Both the position numbers and the translations under genes were made by a program. The notes under the pieces were generated by a model. The model ran no database searches, was not told the DNA's origin, and saw only the letters and a list, made by a program, of their open reading frames with translations. Positions 20,797 to 29,668 of a stretch of DNA of 64,000 nucleotides are shown here, piece after piece (within the stretch, counting starts at the first letter, position 1; each line of letters begins with the position of its first letter). Origin of the DNA: Streptomyces sp. A2-16 (lineage in GTDB: Bacteria > Actinomycetota > Actinomycetes > Streptomycetales > Streptomycetaceae); assembly GCF_018128905.1 (NCBI RefSeq), contig NZ_CP063808.1:1364001-1428000 (forward strand). Direction: 5' to 3'.

Positions 20797-21648
20797 TCAG
20801 TTCAGCATCGCCCGTGCGGCGTGAGCCTGCTGCCGCACACGTGCCGCGGCGGGTTCGTCGACGGTGCCCACCACCTCGGCGTAGGCCTCCAGTTCGCTGG
20901 CTCCCTGGACGAAGTCCCCCCGCTGGACGAACAGTTGGGCCCGTTCGTACCGCAGCCTGGCCGGATGCGACGGCAGCAGCAGCGCCAACTCGACCGCCCA
21001 CAGGGCCACGTCCGATCGCTCGGGCCGGGCCGCGGCCCACGCCCGGATGTTGTTCAGGATCCGCTGCACGACCTCCAGCGGATCCGCGGGACCCAGCATC
21101 GACGGATCCAGCGAACCTCCTGTGGCCCCGGCGACCAGCACCTCCGCGTCACCCCCGCTCAACACCCGCCCGCCGTCGAACGGATCGGCCAGCGCCTGCT
21201 CCTCCGGCGGGCCGAAACCGACCACGAAGTGCCCCGGCAGGGCCACCCCGTACACCGGCGCTCCCGCCCGCCGGGCCACCTCCATCCACACCACGGACAG
21301 CAGGATCGGCAGCCCCCTGCGCCGCCGCAGGACCTCGTGCAGCAGCGAGGACTCCAGCCGCTGGTAGTCCGCCGGCGCCCCGCGGAACCCGCATCGTTCC
21401 CCGAGCAGTTCCCGCAGCGACACAGCCCACGACCGCGGCCCGCCCGGCCGGAACGGCAACCGCCCGGCCAGCTCGTCGAGCTCGATCTGGGCCGCGTCGA
21501 TCCCGGCCTCGTCGAGGGCGCCGTCGGCCTGCGCCCCGAGGAGCAGACACAGGGCGGCCAGATCGGGCCGCTCGGACCGCGCCTCTTCGGCGAACCGCCT
21601 CCGCAGCTCGGCGGAACGGTCGGGCGATGGCGGAAACGGAGGACGCAT
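20797..21648 (-). CDS. SirB1/transglutaminase-like protein with TPR-like tail
   Basis: This 283-residue cytoplasmic protein of the SirB1_N (transglutaminase-like) family carries RRRRGLPILLSVVWMEVARRAG followed by VYGVALPGHFVVGF, the two motifs common to the family. The C-terminal part (about 190-283) is helical and TPR-like. The ATG at 21648 was chosen; the open frame extends 111 codons further upstream, but that stretch overlaps the GNAT gene. The biochemical role is unknown. It follows the GNAT gene by 32 bp on the same strand. Confidence 0.85.
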   Translation of the reverse strand: MRPPFPPSPDRSAELRRRFAEEARSERPDLAALCLLLGAQADGALDEAGIDAAQIELDELAGRLPFRPGGPRSWAVSLRELLGERCGFRGAPADYQRLESSLLHEVLRRRRGLPILLSVVWMEVARRAGAPVYGVALPGHFVVGFGPPEEQALADPFDGGRVLSGGDAEVLVAGATGGSLDPSMLGPADPLEVVQRILNNIRAWAAARPERSDVALWAVELALLLPSHPARLRYERAQLFVQRGDFVQGASELEAYAEVVGTVDEPAAARVRQQAHAARAMLN

Positions 21649-21680
21649 AGCTGGCTCGTGCCCTTTCGCGGCGATCGCTA

Positions 21681-22685
21681 CTACCGTGCCGCGCCGGAGA
21701 CGTCCGGCTCGCGGTAGTGGTGGTAGGCGTGGTGCGCGGCGAACCCCATCCGCTCGTACAGGGCCCGCGCGCCGATGTTGTCCGACTCGACCTGGAGCCA
21801 CGCGGCCGACGCCCCCTCGTCGAGGGCGCGCTGCGCCAGCGCCGCCATCACGGTCGAGGCCAGCCCTCGGCGCCGCAGTGCGGGATCCACCTCGACCGCC
21901 GCGAACCCGGCCCACCGCCCGTCCACGACACACCGTCCGATCGCGGCCGGGGCGTCCTCGCCCGGGACGGTGGCGAACCACACCGACGGCCCGCTCCCGA
22001 GCACCCGCAGTGCCACCTCGCTCACCCCCTTGCGCTGATAGCGCGCCAGCCAGTCCGCGTCGGCCTCCCGGGACAGGACCACGCCGTCACCGGGCCGGTC
22101 CGCGACCGGTGCCAGCGCGCCGGTCCACAGCTCCGCCGTCACCTCCCGCGTCCATCCGCGCGCCTCCAGCTCCGCGCACAGCACCTCCTGGGTGCCCGCG
22201 GCGCCGGTCGCGGTCTGGACGTACGCCGGCAGACCGCGCGCCCCGTACCACCGTCGTACGGCGGCCAGGGCCTCGTCGAGCGGCAGACCGGGGTCGCCGA
22301 GGGGGAGGACGGAGTTGGCGCGGCGGGTGAAGCCGGAGGCGGCGCGCAGCTCCCAGTCGCCGAGCCGCTCGCTCTCCACCGGCTGCCAGCCGCGCGCCGC
22401 GATCCGGGCCAGCTCCTCGTACGAGGCGGCGGGCCCCCGGCGGCGCGCCGGTTCGGCGGGGACGACCTTGCCCGCCACCAGCGCGGATTCCGCGATGCGG
22501 ACGCTCCGGCCGTCCCGGCGCGTGATCATCAGCACACCGTCGTCCCATGATGTGAGAACACCCACCGTGTCGGTGAACTTCTCCTGGGTGACGCCGGTTT
22601 CGTCCAGACACCGTACGGATACCCGTTTGCCCACGTCAGCAGCGGAGATGCGGACGACAAGACGCCCTGCCGCGGAGATTTCCAC
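21681..22685 (-). CDS. GNAT-family N-acetyltransferase with SH3-like N-terminal domain
   Basis: The first 75 or so residues of this 334-residue protein form a small beta domain similar to the SH3-like domain of mycobacterial Rv0428c-type acetyltransferases (VGKRVSVRCLD and GVLTSWDDGVLMITRRDG). The C-terminal half is a GNAT fold with acetyl-CoA loop RRRGLAST near residue 268 and the usual NIGARALYERMGF near the end. The acceptor substrate is unknown. It is probably co-transcribed with the downstream SirB1-like gene. Confidence 0.87.
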   Translation of the reverse strand: MEISAAGRLVVRISAADVGKRVSVRCLDETGVTQEKFTDTVGVLTSWDDGVLMITRRDGRSVRIAESALVAGKVVPAEPARRRGPAASYEELARIAARGWQPVESERLGDWELRAASGFTRRANSVLPLGDPGLPLDEALAAVRRWYGARGLPAYVQTATGAAGTQEVLCAELEARGWTREVTAELWTGALAPVADRPGDGVVLSREADADWLARYQRKGVSEVALRVLGSGPSVWFATVPGEDAPAAIGRCVVDGRWAGFAAVEVDPALRRRGLASTVMAALAQRALDEGASAAWLQVESDNIGARALYERMGFAAHHAYHHYREPDVSGAAR

Positions 22686-22825
22686 AGGTCAGTTCACCCC
22701 TCCTGTTCGGATCATGCCCAAGACCGGAGATACTAGGGGCGGGCATCGACGACGCCGCGCTCCCGCGCGCGAGGCGGCGGAGCCTGAGGAGGCCCGCCAG
22801 CGCCCTATGGAGGAGGAACGACAGC

Positions 22826-23143
22826 GTGACCTACGTCATCGCGCAGCCTTGTGTCGACGTGAAGGACAAGGCCTGCATCGAGGAGTGCCCGGTCGACTGC
22901 ATCTACGAGGGCTCCCGGTCCTTGTACATCCACCCGGACGAATGCGTCGACTGTGGTGCCTGTGAGCCGGTCTGCCCGGTCGAGGCGATCTTCTACGAGG
23001 ACGACACTCCGGACGAGTGGAAGGACTACTACAAGGCGAACGTCGAGTTCTTCGACGAGCTCGGCTCGCCCGGCGGCGCCAGCAAGCTGGGTCTGATCGA
23101 GCGGGACCACCCGTTCATCGCCGCGCTGCCGCCGCAGGCCTAG
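22826..23143 (+). CDS. fdxA: 7Fe ferredoxin FdxA
   Basis: This 105-residue ferredoxin carries one [3Fe-4S] and one [4Fe-4S] cluster. Cluster cysteines are Cys9, Cys17, Cys21 and the CVDCGACEPVCP block (Cys40, 43, 46, 50); Cys25 is extra, as in other 7Fe ferredoxins. The GTG start has a strong ribosome site (AGGAGGAACGA). It donates electrons in the cytoplasm to partners not visible here. In mycobacteria fdxC also precedes an aminotransferase gene, and the same pair is seen here. Confidence 0.93.
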   Translation: MTYVIAQPCVDVKDKACIEECPVDCIYEGSRSLYIHPDECVDCGACEPVCPVEAIFYEDDTPDEWKDYYKANVEFFDELGSPGGASKLGLIERDHPFIAALPPQA

Positions 23144-23178
23144 TCGTCCGCATCAGCGGCCCGCACTTCGTGCCGCCT

Positions 23179-23225
23179 CGGTCCCGTACGGCCTGAACGC
23201 CCTTGAGCGTGGCCGTACGGGACCG
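23179..23225 (+). terminator. Hairpin between fdxA and dapC
   Basis: A perfect 15-bp inverted repeat (23179-23193 and 23211-23225) with a 17-nt loop lies 36 bp after the fdxA stop. It would end or attenuate fdxA transcripts ahead of dapC. Confidence 0.65.
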
Positions 23226-23264
23226 CGGTGTTTGCCGTACGACCCGAAAGTGAGCCCGAACGCC

Positions 23265-24359
23265 GTGTCCGCAGTCTCCGACCGCCTTCCCACCTTCCCC
23301 TGGGACAAGCTGGAGCCGTACAAGAAGCAGGCTCTCGAGCACCCGGGCGGCATCGTCGACCTCTCCGTCGGCACCCCGGTCGACCCGGTCCCCGACCTGA
23401 TCCAGAAGGCCCTGATCGACGCGGCGGACTCCCCGGGCTACCCGACGGTCTGGGGCACCCCGGCGCTGCGCGACGCGATCACCGGCTGGGTCGAGCGCCG
23501 CCTGGGCGCCCGCGAGGTCACCCACCGGCACGTCCTGCCGATCGTAGGCTCCAAGGAACTCGTCGCCTGGCTCCCCACCCAGCTGGGCCTCGGCCCCGGC
23601 GACCGGGTCGCCCATCCGCGTCTGGCCTACCCGACCTACGAGGTCGGCGCGCGCCTCGCCCGGGCCGATTACGAGGTCTACGACGACCCCACCGAGCTGG
23701 ACCCGGCGGGCCTGAAGCTCCTGTGGCTCAACTCCCCGTCGAACCCGACCGGCAAGGTGCTCGCCAAGGACGAACTGACGAGGATCGTCGCCTGGGCCCG
23801 GTCGCACGGCATCCTGATCTTCTCCGACGAGTGCTACCTGGAGCTGGGCTGGGAGGCCGACCCGGTCTCGGTCCTGCACCCGGACGTCAACGGCGGCTCC
23901 TACGACGGCATCGTGGCCGTCCACTCGCTGTCGAAGCGGTCGAACCTCGCCGGCTACCGCGCGGCCTTCCTGGCGGGCGATCCGGCCGTCCTGGCGCCCC
24001 TGCTGGAGATCCGCAAGCACGGCGGCATGATGACCCCGGCGCCCACCCAGGCCGCGGTGGTGGCCGCCCTGGGCGACGACACCCACGTCCGCGAACAGCG
24101 GGAGCGGTACGCGGCGCGCCGGGCCCTGCTGCGCGAGGCCCTGCTGGGCCACGGCTTCCGCATCGAGCACAGCGAGGCCAGCCTCTACCTCTGGGCCACC
24201 CGGGACGAGTCCTGCTGGGCGACGGTGGCCCACCTGGCCGACCTCGGCATCCTGGTGGCGCCGGGCGACTTCTACGGCGAGGCGGGCGAGAAGTTCGTAC
24301 GCGTGGCGCTGACCGCGACGGACGAGCGGGTGCGGGCGGCGGTCGAGCGACTGGCGTGA
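23265..24359 (+). CDS. dapC: Succinyldiaminopimelate aminotransferase DapC
   Basis: This 364-residue PLP-dependent class I/II aminotransferase converts N-succinyl-2-amino-6-ketopimelate to succinyl-diaminopimelate in lysine and peptidoglycan precursor synthesis. Lys224 in HSLSKRSN binds PLP, and SPSNPTGKV is the conserved Asn/Pro loop. I chose GTG 23265 (MSAVSDRLPTFPWDKL), the start I recall for streptomycete DapC; GTG 23250 and TTG 23232 are in-frame alternatives, and no ribosome site is decisive. dapE, two pathway steps on, is at 26225. Confidence 0.88.
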   Translation: MSAVSDRLPTFPWDKLEPYKKQALEHPGGIVDLSVGTPVDPVPDLIQKALIDAADSPGYPTVWGTPALRDAITGWVERRLGAREVTHRHVLPIVGSKELVAWLPTQLGLGPGDRVAHPRLAYPTYEVGARLARADYEVYDDPTELDPAGLKLLWLNSPSNPTGKVLAKDELTRIVAWARSHGILIFSDECYLELGWEADPVSVLHPDVNGGSYDGIVAVHSLSKRSNLAGYRAAFLAGDPAVLAPLLEIRKHGGMMTPAPTQAAVVAALGDDTHVREQRERYAARRALLREALLGHGFRIEHSEASLYLWATRDESCWATVAHLADLGILVAPGDFYGEAGEKFVRVALTATDERVRAAVERLA

Positions 24360-24370
24360 CGCGCACCGGA

Positions 24371-24415
24371 CACGGCGAAGGGGCCCGGGGAGTTTCCCCG
24401 GGCCCCTTCGCCGTG
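24371..24415. terminator. Bidirectional terminator after dapC
   Basis: A perfect 21-bp inverted repeat (24371-24391 and 24395-24415) with a 3-nt loop lies between dapC and the convergent secreted-protein gene. Confidence 0.9.
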
Positions 24416-24425
24416 CCGAGACGTA

Positions 24426-24884
24426 CTAGCCGAGCGGGAGGCTCTTCACCGGAAGGGTGTCCGCCGACGGCAGACCGCCGCCGCCCTTGGTGAGGGAGTC
24501 GGTCGGAAGGCCGCCCTTGGTCGCCGAGGACGTCGTGTCGCCGAGGAGGCCCCCGGCGGAGCCCGCGGCCTCGCCCGCCGTCTTCTGCGCGACCGGCGCC
24601 GCCTTCTTCACGGCCTTGCCACCGGCCTTGCCGGCGGACGGCACCGCCTTCTCGACGGCCTTGCCGCCGGTCTTGCCCGCGGTCCCGGCCAGGTTCTGCG
24701 CCGCGCCGTCCACCGTGTTGCCGACGTGCGCCCCGTCCACAGCGGTCAGCCCGCCGAGGTTCGGAGTGGCAGGCAGCGCAGAGGGGGCCGCACTGGCGGA
24801 GCCGGCCGCACCGACCCCGGCTGCCGCTCCCGCAGCGACGAGCAGCGCGGCACGGGCGATCCTGCGGGTCAGGGGGAGGGACAT
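24426..24884 (-). CDS. Small secreted Ala/Lys/Gly-rich protein
   Basis: This 152-residue protein has a signal peptide of about 33 residues (basic MSLPLTRRIARAA, Ala-rich core, SASA cleavage region). The mature part has repeated Gly-Lys-Ala units (AGKTGGKAVEKAVPSAGKAGG) and no cysteine. The ATG has an AAGGAG ribosome site. Homologues are sometimes labelled ATP-binding, for which I see no motif. The function is unknown; composition suggests a cell-wall-associated, disordered protein. Confidence 0.75.
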   Translation of the reverse strand: MSLPLTRRIARAALLVAAGAAAGVGAAGSASAAPSALPATPNLGGLTAVDGAHVGNTVDGAAQNLAGTAGKTGGKAVEKAVPSAGKAGGKAVKKAAPVAQKTAGEAAGSAGGLLGDTTSSATKGGLPTDSLTKGGGGLPSADTLPVKSLPLG

Positions 24885-24976
24885 GTTGCTCCTTCGACGG
24901 AGGAAACGTTGCTAGGACGCCGTGACTACCGCTCGAAGCCGACGAAGGTTGCGGACGCGCAACGTAAAGAGTTGGC

Positions 24977-25014
24977 AATGCGTCGCATTATCACCTGCGG
25001 ATAAAAACGGGCAA
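24977..25014 (-). promoter_or_regulatory. Candidate promoter and operator of the secreted-protein gene
   Basis: Read on the minus strand there is a -35 TTGCCC (25009-25014), a 16-bp spacer and a -10 GATAAT (24987-24992). A perfect palindrome AATGCG-T-CGCATT (24977-24989) overlaps the downstream edge of the -10. A second small hairpin (24948-24963, GTTGCG-GACG-CGCAAC) lies in the leader. The rest of the 274-bp gap is AT-richer than its surroundings and shows no gene. Confidence 0.45.
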
Positions 25015-25158
25015 AAAGCATCCGGTCTGAAAGTCCGCCGAATGCTCGCAGCCCTTTGTTCTCAAGGGTTTTCGCCGATACGGGGGTGACGTGACGAAAA
25101 CCTGCGCACACCCGCTCCCGCGGTGTCCGGACGTGACCCTTCCAGGTGATCTTCCGAA

Positions 25159-26139
25159 CTAGCGTGCCGTCAGTATCCGCACCGTGCCCGTGCCGCCCCC
25201 GCCGTCCGTCGTACGCCACTGGCTGTCCGTGCTCCCGGCCGTCCACTGCCGCCCGGCGTACGAGACCCGCTCGATGCGCAGCGCCGAGGAGTTCGCGACC
25301 GCCCAGTGCGCGAGCTGCCAGCCGCGTTCCCTGAGGCTGCGGTCGGCACCCGGGCCGGTGTCCTCGCGCACGGGAAGGGTCACCGTGCGCGCGTCCGCCG
25401 GGGTGGGCGCCGGACTCGGTGCGGCCCTGCCGCCCACCTCGGCGGCGGTCGTCTCCAGCGCGTCCCGCCCGAAGTCCCGTACGAGGGCCGACCGCACCGC
25501 GTCGGGGCCCGTGGCGGCGGCCCGGGAGGCGTCCTGGGCGGCCTCCGTGGTGTCCTGGCGGCCGTCGCAGGTCAGGGTGGCCGCAGAGGTGCCGGTGAGG
25601 GCGGCGGCGAGCAGCGTGGCGTCCGGCTCGTGCTTGGCGTACGCCTCCGGATAGCCGCTGCGCTGCACGCGCTGGGCGGCGACGGTCAGCGGGAGGTCCT
25701 GATAGCCGCGCACCTTGACCAGGTGCTTGTAGAACTCCGCCGCCGCGTACGTCGGGTCCAGGATCTCCTTCGGGGTGCCCCAGCCCTGCGAGGGCCGCTG
25801 CTGGAACAGGCCGAGGGAGTCACGGTCGCCGTGCGAGATGTTGCGCAGCCCCGACTCCTGGAGCGCGGTGGCCAGCGCGATCGCCACGGCCCGCTCGGGC
25901 AGCCCGCGCCCGGTGCCGACGGCGGTGATCGTCGCCGCGTTCACCGCCTGCTCGGGCGTGAACTCGTACGACGGCCCGTCCGCCCTGCCCGAGACGACTT
26001 TGCAGGTGGGTCCTTCCGTGCCTCCGGTGACGTACTGCACCACGAGGTAACCGGCGACCGCGCACAGGACCACGAGGGCCGCCCCGAAGCGGAGGAGGCG
26101 GCCACGGCGCTTGCGAGTAGGGGGCAACGGCTCTGGCAT
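25159..26139 (-). CDS. Membrane-anchored lysozyme-fold-like protein
   Basis: This 326-residue protein starts at the ATG at 26139 with a basic N-terminus (TRKRRGRLLRF) and one membrane helix (about residues 16-36). The extracytoplasmic part contains ATALQESGLRNISHGDRDSLGLFQQR, in which the Glu, the GLFQ and the following GWG resemble the lysozyme/lytic transglycosylase active-site region. Homologues are often labelled heavy metal transporter, which the sequence does not support. It may act on or bind peptidoglycan. The open frame continues 75 codons upstream without a better start. Confidence 0.75.
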   Translation of the reverse strand: MPEPLPPTRKRRGRLLRFGAALVVLCAVAGYLVVQYVTGGTEGPTCKVVSGRADGPSYEFTPEQAVNAATITAVGTGRGLPERAVAIALATALQESGLRNISHGDRDSLGLFQQRPSQGWGTPKEILDPTYAAAEFYKHLVKVRGYQDLPLTVAAQRVQRSGYPEAYAKHEPDATLLAAALTGTSAATLTCDGRQDTTEAAQDASRAAATGPDAVRSALVRDFGRDALETTAAEVGGRAAPSPAPTPADARTVTLPVREDTGPGADRSLRERGWQLAHWAVANSSALRIERVSYAGRQWTAGSTDSQWRTTDGGGGTGTVRILTAR

Positions 26140-26224
26140 CCGGACAAGATACTGGAGAGTACTGAGAGGTCGGCGCCGGACGGGGGCGGTGAGTGCGCGC
26201 AGCGGGGGCGTTAGGGTCGGGAGC

Positions 26225-27304
26225 ATGGCCGACACCCCTCTTGACCTTTCGCTGGACGCAGCACAGCTCACCGCGCAGCTCGTCGACTTCCCCTCCGAGA
26301 GCGGCACCGAGAAGCCCCTCGCGGACGCGATCGAGACCGCCCTGCGCGGCCTGCCGCATCTCACGGTCGACCGTCACGGCAACAACGTCGTCGCCCGCAC
26401 GAACCTCGGCCGTTCGGAACGCGTCATCCTCGCCGGCCACATCGACACCGTCCCCATCGCGGGCAACGTCCCCTCCCGGCTCGACGACGAGGGCTACCTG
26501 TGGGGCTGCGGCACCTGCGACATGAAGTCCGGGGTCGCGGTCCAGCTGCGGATCGCGGCGACGCTCCCGGAGCCCAACCGCGACCTCACCTTCATCTTCT
26601 ACGACAACGAAGAGGTCGCCGCCCACCTCAACGGCCTGGGACATGTGGCCGAGGCCCACCCCGACTGGCTGGAGGGCGACTTCGCGGTCCTCCTGGAGCC
26701 GACGGACAACCAGGTCGAGGGCGGCTGCCAGGGCACGCTCCGGGTGCTGCTGACGTTCAAGGGGGAGCGGGCGCACTCCGCGCGCGCGTGGATGGGGTCC
26801 AACGCGATCCACAAGGCCGCTCCCGCCCTCGCCAAGCTGGCGGCCTACGAGCCGCGCAGGCCGGTGGTGGACGGCCTCGAGTTCCACGAGGGTCTCAACG
26901 CCGTGCGGGTGGAGGGAGGAGTGGCCACGAACGTCATCCCCGACTCCTGCACGCTGACGGTCAACTTCCGTTACGCGCCGGACCGCAGCGAGGAGGAGGC
27001 GGAGGCCTTCGTGCGGGACTTCTTCGCGGACTGCGGAGTCGACGAGTTCACCGTCGACGACCACACCGGCGGCGCCCGCCCCGGCCTCACCCACCCCGTC
27101 GCCCAGGCCTTCATGACGGCGGTCGGGGGCGTCGCCCGCCCCAAGTTCGGCTGGACGGACGTGTCCCGCTTCAGCGCGCTCGGCGTGCCCGCGGTGAACT
27201 ACAGCCCCGGCCAGCCGCTGCTCGCGCACAAGGTCGACGAGCGGGTGAAGGCGTCGCTGATCCCCGAGGCGGAGGCGAAGCTGAGGGCGTGGCTGACGGC
27301 GTGA
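26225..27304 (+). CDS. dapE: Succinyl-diaminopimelate desuccinylase DapE
   Basis: This 359-residue metallopeptidase of the M20 family hydrolyses succinyl-diaminopimelate to LL-diaminopimelate. Metal ligands are visible: His72 in AGHIDTVP, the Asp in GTCDMKSG, and the glutamates in DNEEVAA. The length and the start at the ATG at 26225 (MADTPLDLSLDAAQL) fit actinobacterial DapE. It is transcribed divergently from the lysozyme-like gene and read towards the LOG-like gene. Confidence 0.92.
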   Translation: MADTPLDLSLDAAQLTAQLVDFPSESGTEKPLADAIETALRGLPHLTVDRHGNNVVARTNLGRSERVILAGHIDTVPIAGNVPSRLDDEGYLWGCGTCDMKSGVAVQLRIAATLPEPNRDLTFIFYDNEEVAAHLNGLGHVAEAHPDWLEGDFAVLLEPTDNQVEGGCQGTLRVLLTFKGERAHSARAWMGSNAIHKAAPALAKLAAYEPRRPVVDGLEFHEGLNAVRVEGGVATNVIPDSCTLTVNFRYAPDRSEEEAEAFVRDFFADCGVDEFTVDDHTGGARPGLTHPVAQAFMTAVGGVARPKFGWTDVSRFSALGVPAVNYSPGQPLLAHKVDERVKASLIPEAEAKLRAWLTA

Positions 27305-27413
27305 CGATGGTTTGCGCGCCGGCGCTTCATGGCGGACACGCGGACGTCCCCCCTCCGTAACCCGCGTAGATCTACGCTGAGATGGAAAAACCAGGCAAGC
27401 GGAGGGAGCGCAC

Positions 27414-28172
27414 ATGGCTACCGGGAACCCCGAGGGCAAGAAGCAGCCGCCGGAGGAGCAGCGCCTGGGACCCGTCCTCCGCAGGCGGGGACAGGTCACG
27501 GCGAGCACGACCGACCAGCGCCTGCTGGACGCGGGCGGCCCGTCGGACTGGGTGCACACCGACCCCTGGCGCGTCCTGCGCATCCAGTCGGAGTTCATCG
27601 AGGGATTCGGCACGCTCGCCGAACTCCCGCCCGCGATCAGCGTGTTCGGCTCGGCCAGGACACCGGCGGACTCGCCCGAGTACGAGGCGGGCGTGCGGCT
27701 CGGCCGGGGCCTGGTGGAGGCGGGCTTCGCCGTGATCACCGGCGGCGGCCCCGGCGCCATGGAGGCGGCCAACAAGGGCGCCTGCGAGGCCGACGGCACC
27801 TCCGTCGGCCTCGGCATCGAGCTCCCCTTCGAGCAGGGGCTCAACCCCTACGTCGACATCGGTCTCAACTTCCGCTACTTCTTCGTCCGCAAGATGATGT
27901 TCGTGAAGTACGCGCAGGGCTTCGTGGTCCTGCCGGGCGGCCTCGGCACCCTGGACGAGCTGTTCGAGGCGCTGACGCTGGTCCAGACCCAGAAGGTCAC
28001 CCGCTTCCCGATCGTGCTCTTCGGCAGCGAGTACTGGGGCGGACTGGTCGACTGGCTCAAGAACACCCTGGTCGCCCAGGGCAAGGCGTCGGAGAAGGAC
28101 CTGCTGCTGTTCCACGTGACGGACGACGTGGACGAGGCGGTGGCACTGGTGTCGAAGGAGGCGGGGCGCTAG
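27414..28172 (+). CDS. TIGR00730/LOG-family Rossmann protein
   Basis: This 252-residue protein of the LOG family (lysine-decarboxylase-like Rossmann fold) carries GGGPGAMEAANKGA and the diagnostic PGGLGTLDE motif. Characterised members hydrolyse nucleoside 5'-monophosphates such as cytokinin ribotides, releasing the base. The N-terminal 60 residues are polar and basic. Its place after dapE and before the folP homologue is the same as Rv1205 in M. tuberculosis, as I recall. Confidence 0.88.
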   Translation: MATGNPEGKKQPPEEQRLGPVLRRRGQVTASTTDQRLLDAGGPSDWVHTDPWRVLRIQSEFIEGFGTLAELPPAISVFGSARTPADSPEYEAGVRLGRGLVEAGFAVITGGGPGAMEAANKGACEADGTSVGLGIELPFEQGLNPYVDIGLNFRYFFVRKMMFVKYAQGFVVLPGGLGTLDELFEALTLVQTQKVTRFPIVLFGSEYWGGLVDWLKNTLVAQGKASEKDLLLFHVTDDVDEAVALVSKEAGR

Positions 28173-28206
28173 CGCCGGGCTTGAACCGGGGTGGGGTGCG
28201 GCGCCG

Positions 28207-28273
28207 TTGCTCGGGGCCGCGCCCCCGAACCCCCGTCGGCCTTCGGCCTCGTCCTCGAAGGCCGGACGGGACG
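28207..28273. repeat. Dispersed Streptomyces intergenic repeat
   Basis: The 130-bp gap between the two convergent genes holds a sequence of the type CGCCCCCGAACCCCC followed by a GGCCTTCGGCC hairpin and a GGCCGGACGGG end. I recognise this as a family of short repeats common after genes in Streptomyces genomes. It may act as a terminator for both genes. Confidence 0.55.
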
Positions 28274-28301
28274 GGCAGGGGCGGCGGGGGCGAGAAACCT
28301 C

Positions 28302-29162
28302 CTACGCAAGCCCCCGACGCGCGACCGCCGGCGGCCGATGCCCAGCGATCGACGCCACCATGTCCAGCACCTGCCGCGTCTCCGCGACCTCGTGCACCCG
28401 GTACACCTGCGCCCCGAGCCACGCGGACACGGCAGTCGTCGCCAACGTCCCCACCACCCGCTCCTTCACCGGCTTGTCCAGCGTCTCGCCGACGAAGTCC
28501 TTGTTGGACAGCGACACCAGCACCGGCCACCCCGTCTCGACCATCTCCCCGAGCCGCCGGGTCGCCTCGAGACTGTGCCGGGTGTTCTTCCCGAAGTCGT
28601 GCCCGGGATCGATCAGCACGGACTCCCGCGGCACCCCCAGCGCGACCGCCCGCTCGGCCAGCCCCACGGTCACCCGCAGAATGTCGGCCACGACATCGTC
28701 GTACGTCACCCGATGCGGCCGCGTACGGGGTTCCGCGCCCCCGGCGTGCGTGCACACCAGACCCGCCCCGTGCCGTGCGGCGACCTCCGCGAGCCCGGGA
28801 TCGACCCCGCCCCACGCGTCGTTCAGCAGATCCGCCCCCGCCTCGCACACCGCCTCGCCGACGGACGCCCGCCAGGTGTCGACGCTGATGACCACGTCCG
28901 GGAAGCGCCGCCGGACCTCCGCCACGAACCCGACGGTCCGCCGTGCCTCCTCCGCCGCGGACACCTCTTCCCCCGGCCCGGCCTTGACCCCGCCGATGTC
29001 GATGATGGCGGCACCCTCGGCCACCGCCTGCTCCACGCGCGCGAGGGCGGGCTCGTCGAGGAAGGTGGCTCCCTGGTCGTAGAAGGAGTCGGGGGTCCGG
29101 TTCACGATCGCCATGATCACCGGCTCGTGCGCGTCGAATTCACGCCTGCCCAGCCTGAGCAT
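28302..29162 (-). CDS. Dihydropteroate synthase homologue, FolP2 type
   Basis: This 286-residue TIM-barrel protein of the pterin-binding family begins with MAIVNRTPDSFYD, like DHPS. Two signature loops differ from working DHPS. The usual GGESTRPG is GGVKAGPG, and the Ser-Arg-Lys near the end is SNKDFVGE. The same changes, as I recall, mark mycobacterial FolP2, which lacks DHPS activity. The ATG at 29162 has a GTGAGG site about 8 bases upstream; GTG 29177 is the alternative. I expect it not to be the housekeeping sulfonamide target. Confidence 0.85.
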   Translation of the reverse strand: MLRLGRREFDAHEPVIMAIVNRTPDSFYDQGATFLDEPALARVEQAVAEGAAIIDIGGVKAGPGEEVSAAEEARRTVGFVAEVRRRFPDVVISVDTWRASVGEAVCEAGADLLNDAWGGVDPGLAEVAARHGAGLVCTHAGGAEPRTRPHRVTYDDVVADILRVTVGLAERAVALGVPRESVLIDPGHDFGKNTRHSLEATRRLGEMVETGWPVLVSLSNKDFVGETLDKPVKERVVGTLATTAVSAWLGAQVYRVHEVAETRQVLDMVASIAGHRPPAVARRGLA

Positions 29163-29308
29163 CCCCTGTGACCTCACTTCGTCCGTCTGTGTGTTCGGCG
29201 TCTGCGGCCGCCTGCGACCCTAACTGTCAGACTCGCATGGCACGATCGGACCCTGACACATTCGACGCCGGCGGCCGGCCGCCGGCAGGGACCATGGGGA
29301 CCTCAGCG

Positions 29309-29668
29309 ATGGTTATGTTCTTGTTCCTGGTCATCGCGCTCGCGGTCGTGGTCGCCGCGGTGACGCTCGCCGTGGTGGGCGGAGGGGAGAGCGACGGCCC
29401 GCTGCCGGACGTCGCCCCCGAGCGGCTCCAGGACCCGCTGCCGCTGGACCGACCGGTCAACCGCGCGGACATCGACGGACTGCGTTTCCCGCTGACCGCC
29501 CGCGGCTACCGCATGGCGGACGTCGACGACGCCCTCAGCCGCCTCGGGGCCGAGCTCGCCGAGCGGGACGCCCGGATCGCCGACCTGGAGTCCGCGCTGG
29601 CCGGCGCCCAGGCCGCGGCCCACGTCTCCATGCACAAGCCGGACCACGGCCACGGGGAGCAGCAGTGA
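29309..29668 (+). CDS. DivIVA-domain small membrane protein
   Basis: This 119-residue protein has an N-terminal helix (MVMFLFLVIALAVVVAAVTLAVVG) and then a DivIVA-like segment (LRFPLTARGYRMADVDDALSRLG), followed by a short coiled coil (LAERDARIADLESALAGAQ) and a His-rich end. The ATG at 29309 has a GGGGA site 8 bases away; ATG 29294 and 29237 are possible. It probably binds or senses membrane at a curved pole or septum. It is the counterpart of Rv1209, between folP2 and tagA. Confidence 0.8.
   Translation: MVMFLFLVIALAVVVAAVTLAVVGGGESDGPLPDVAPERLQDPLPLDRPVNRADIDGLRFPLTARGYRMADVDDALSRLGAELAERDARIADLESALAGAQAAAHVSMHKPDHGHGEQQ

Noticed and set aside
25159..26139. Heavy metal transporter label for this protein
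   Set aside because: It has one membrane helix and a lysozyme-like motif, but no metal-binding cysteine/histidine pattern or transport fold.
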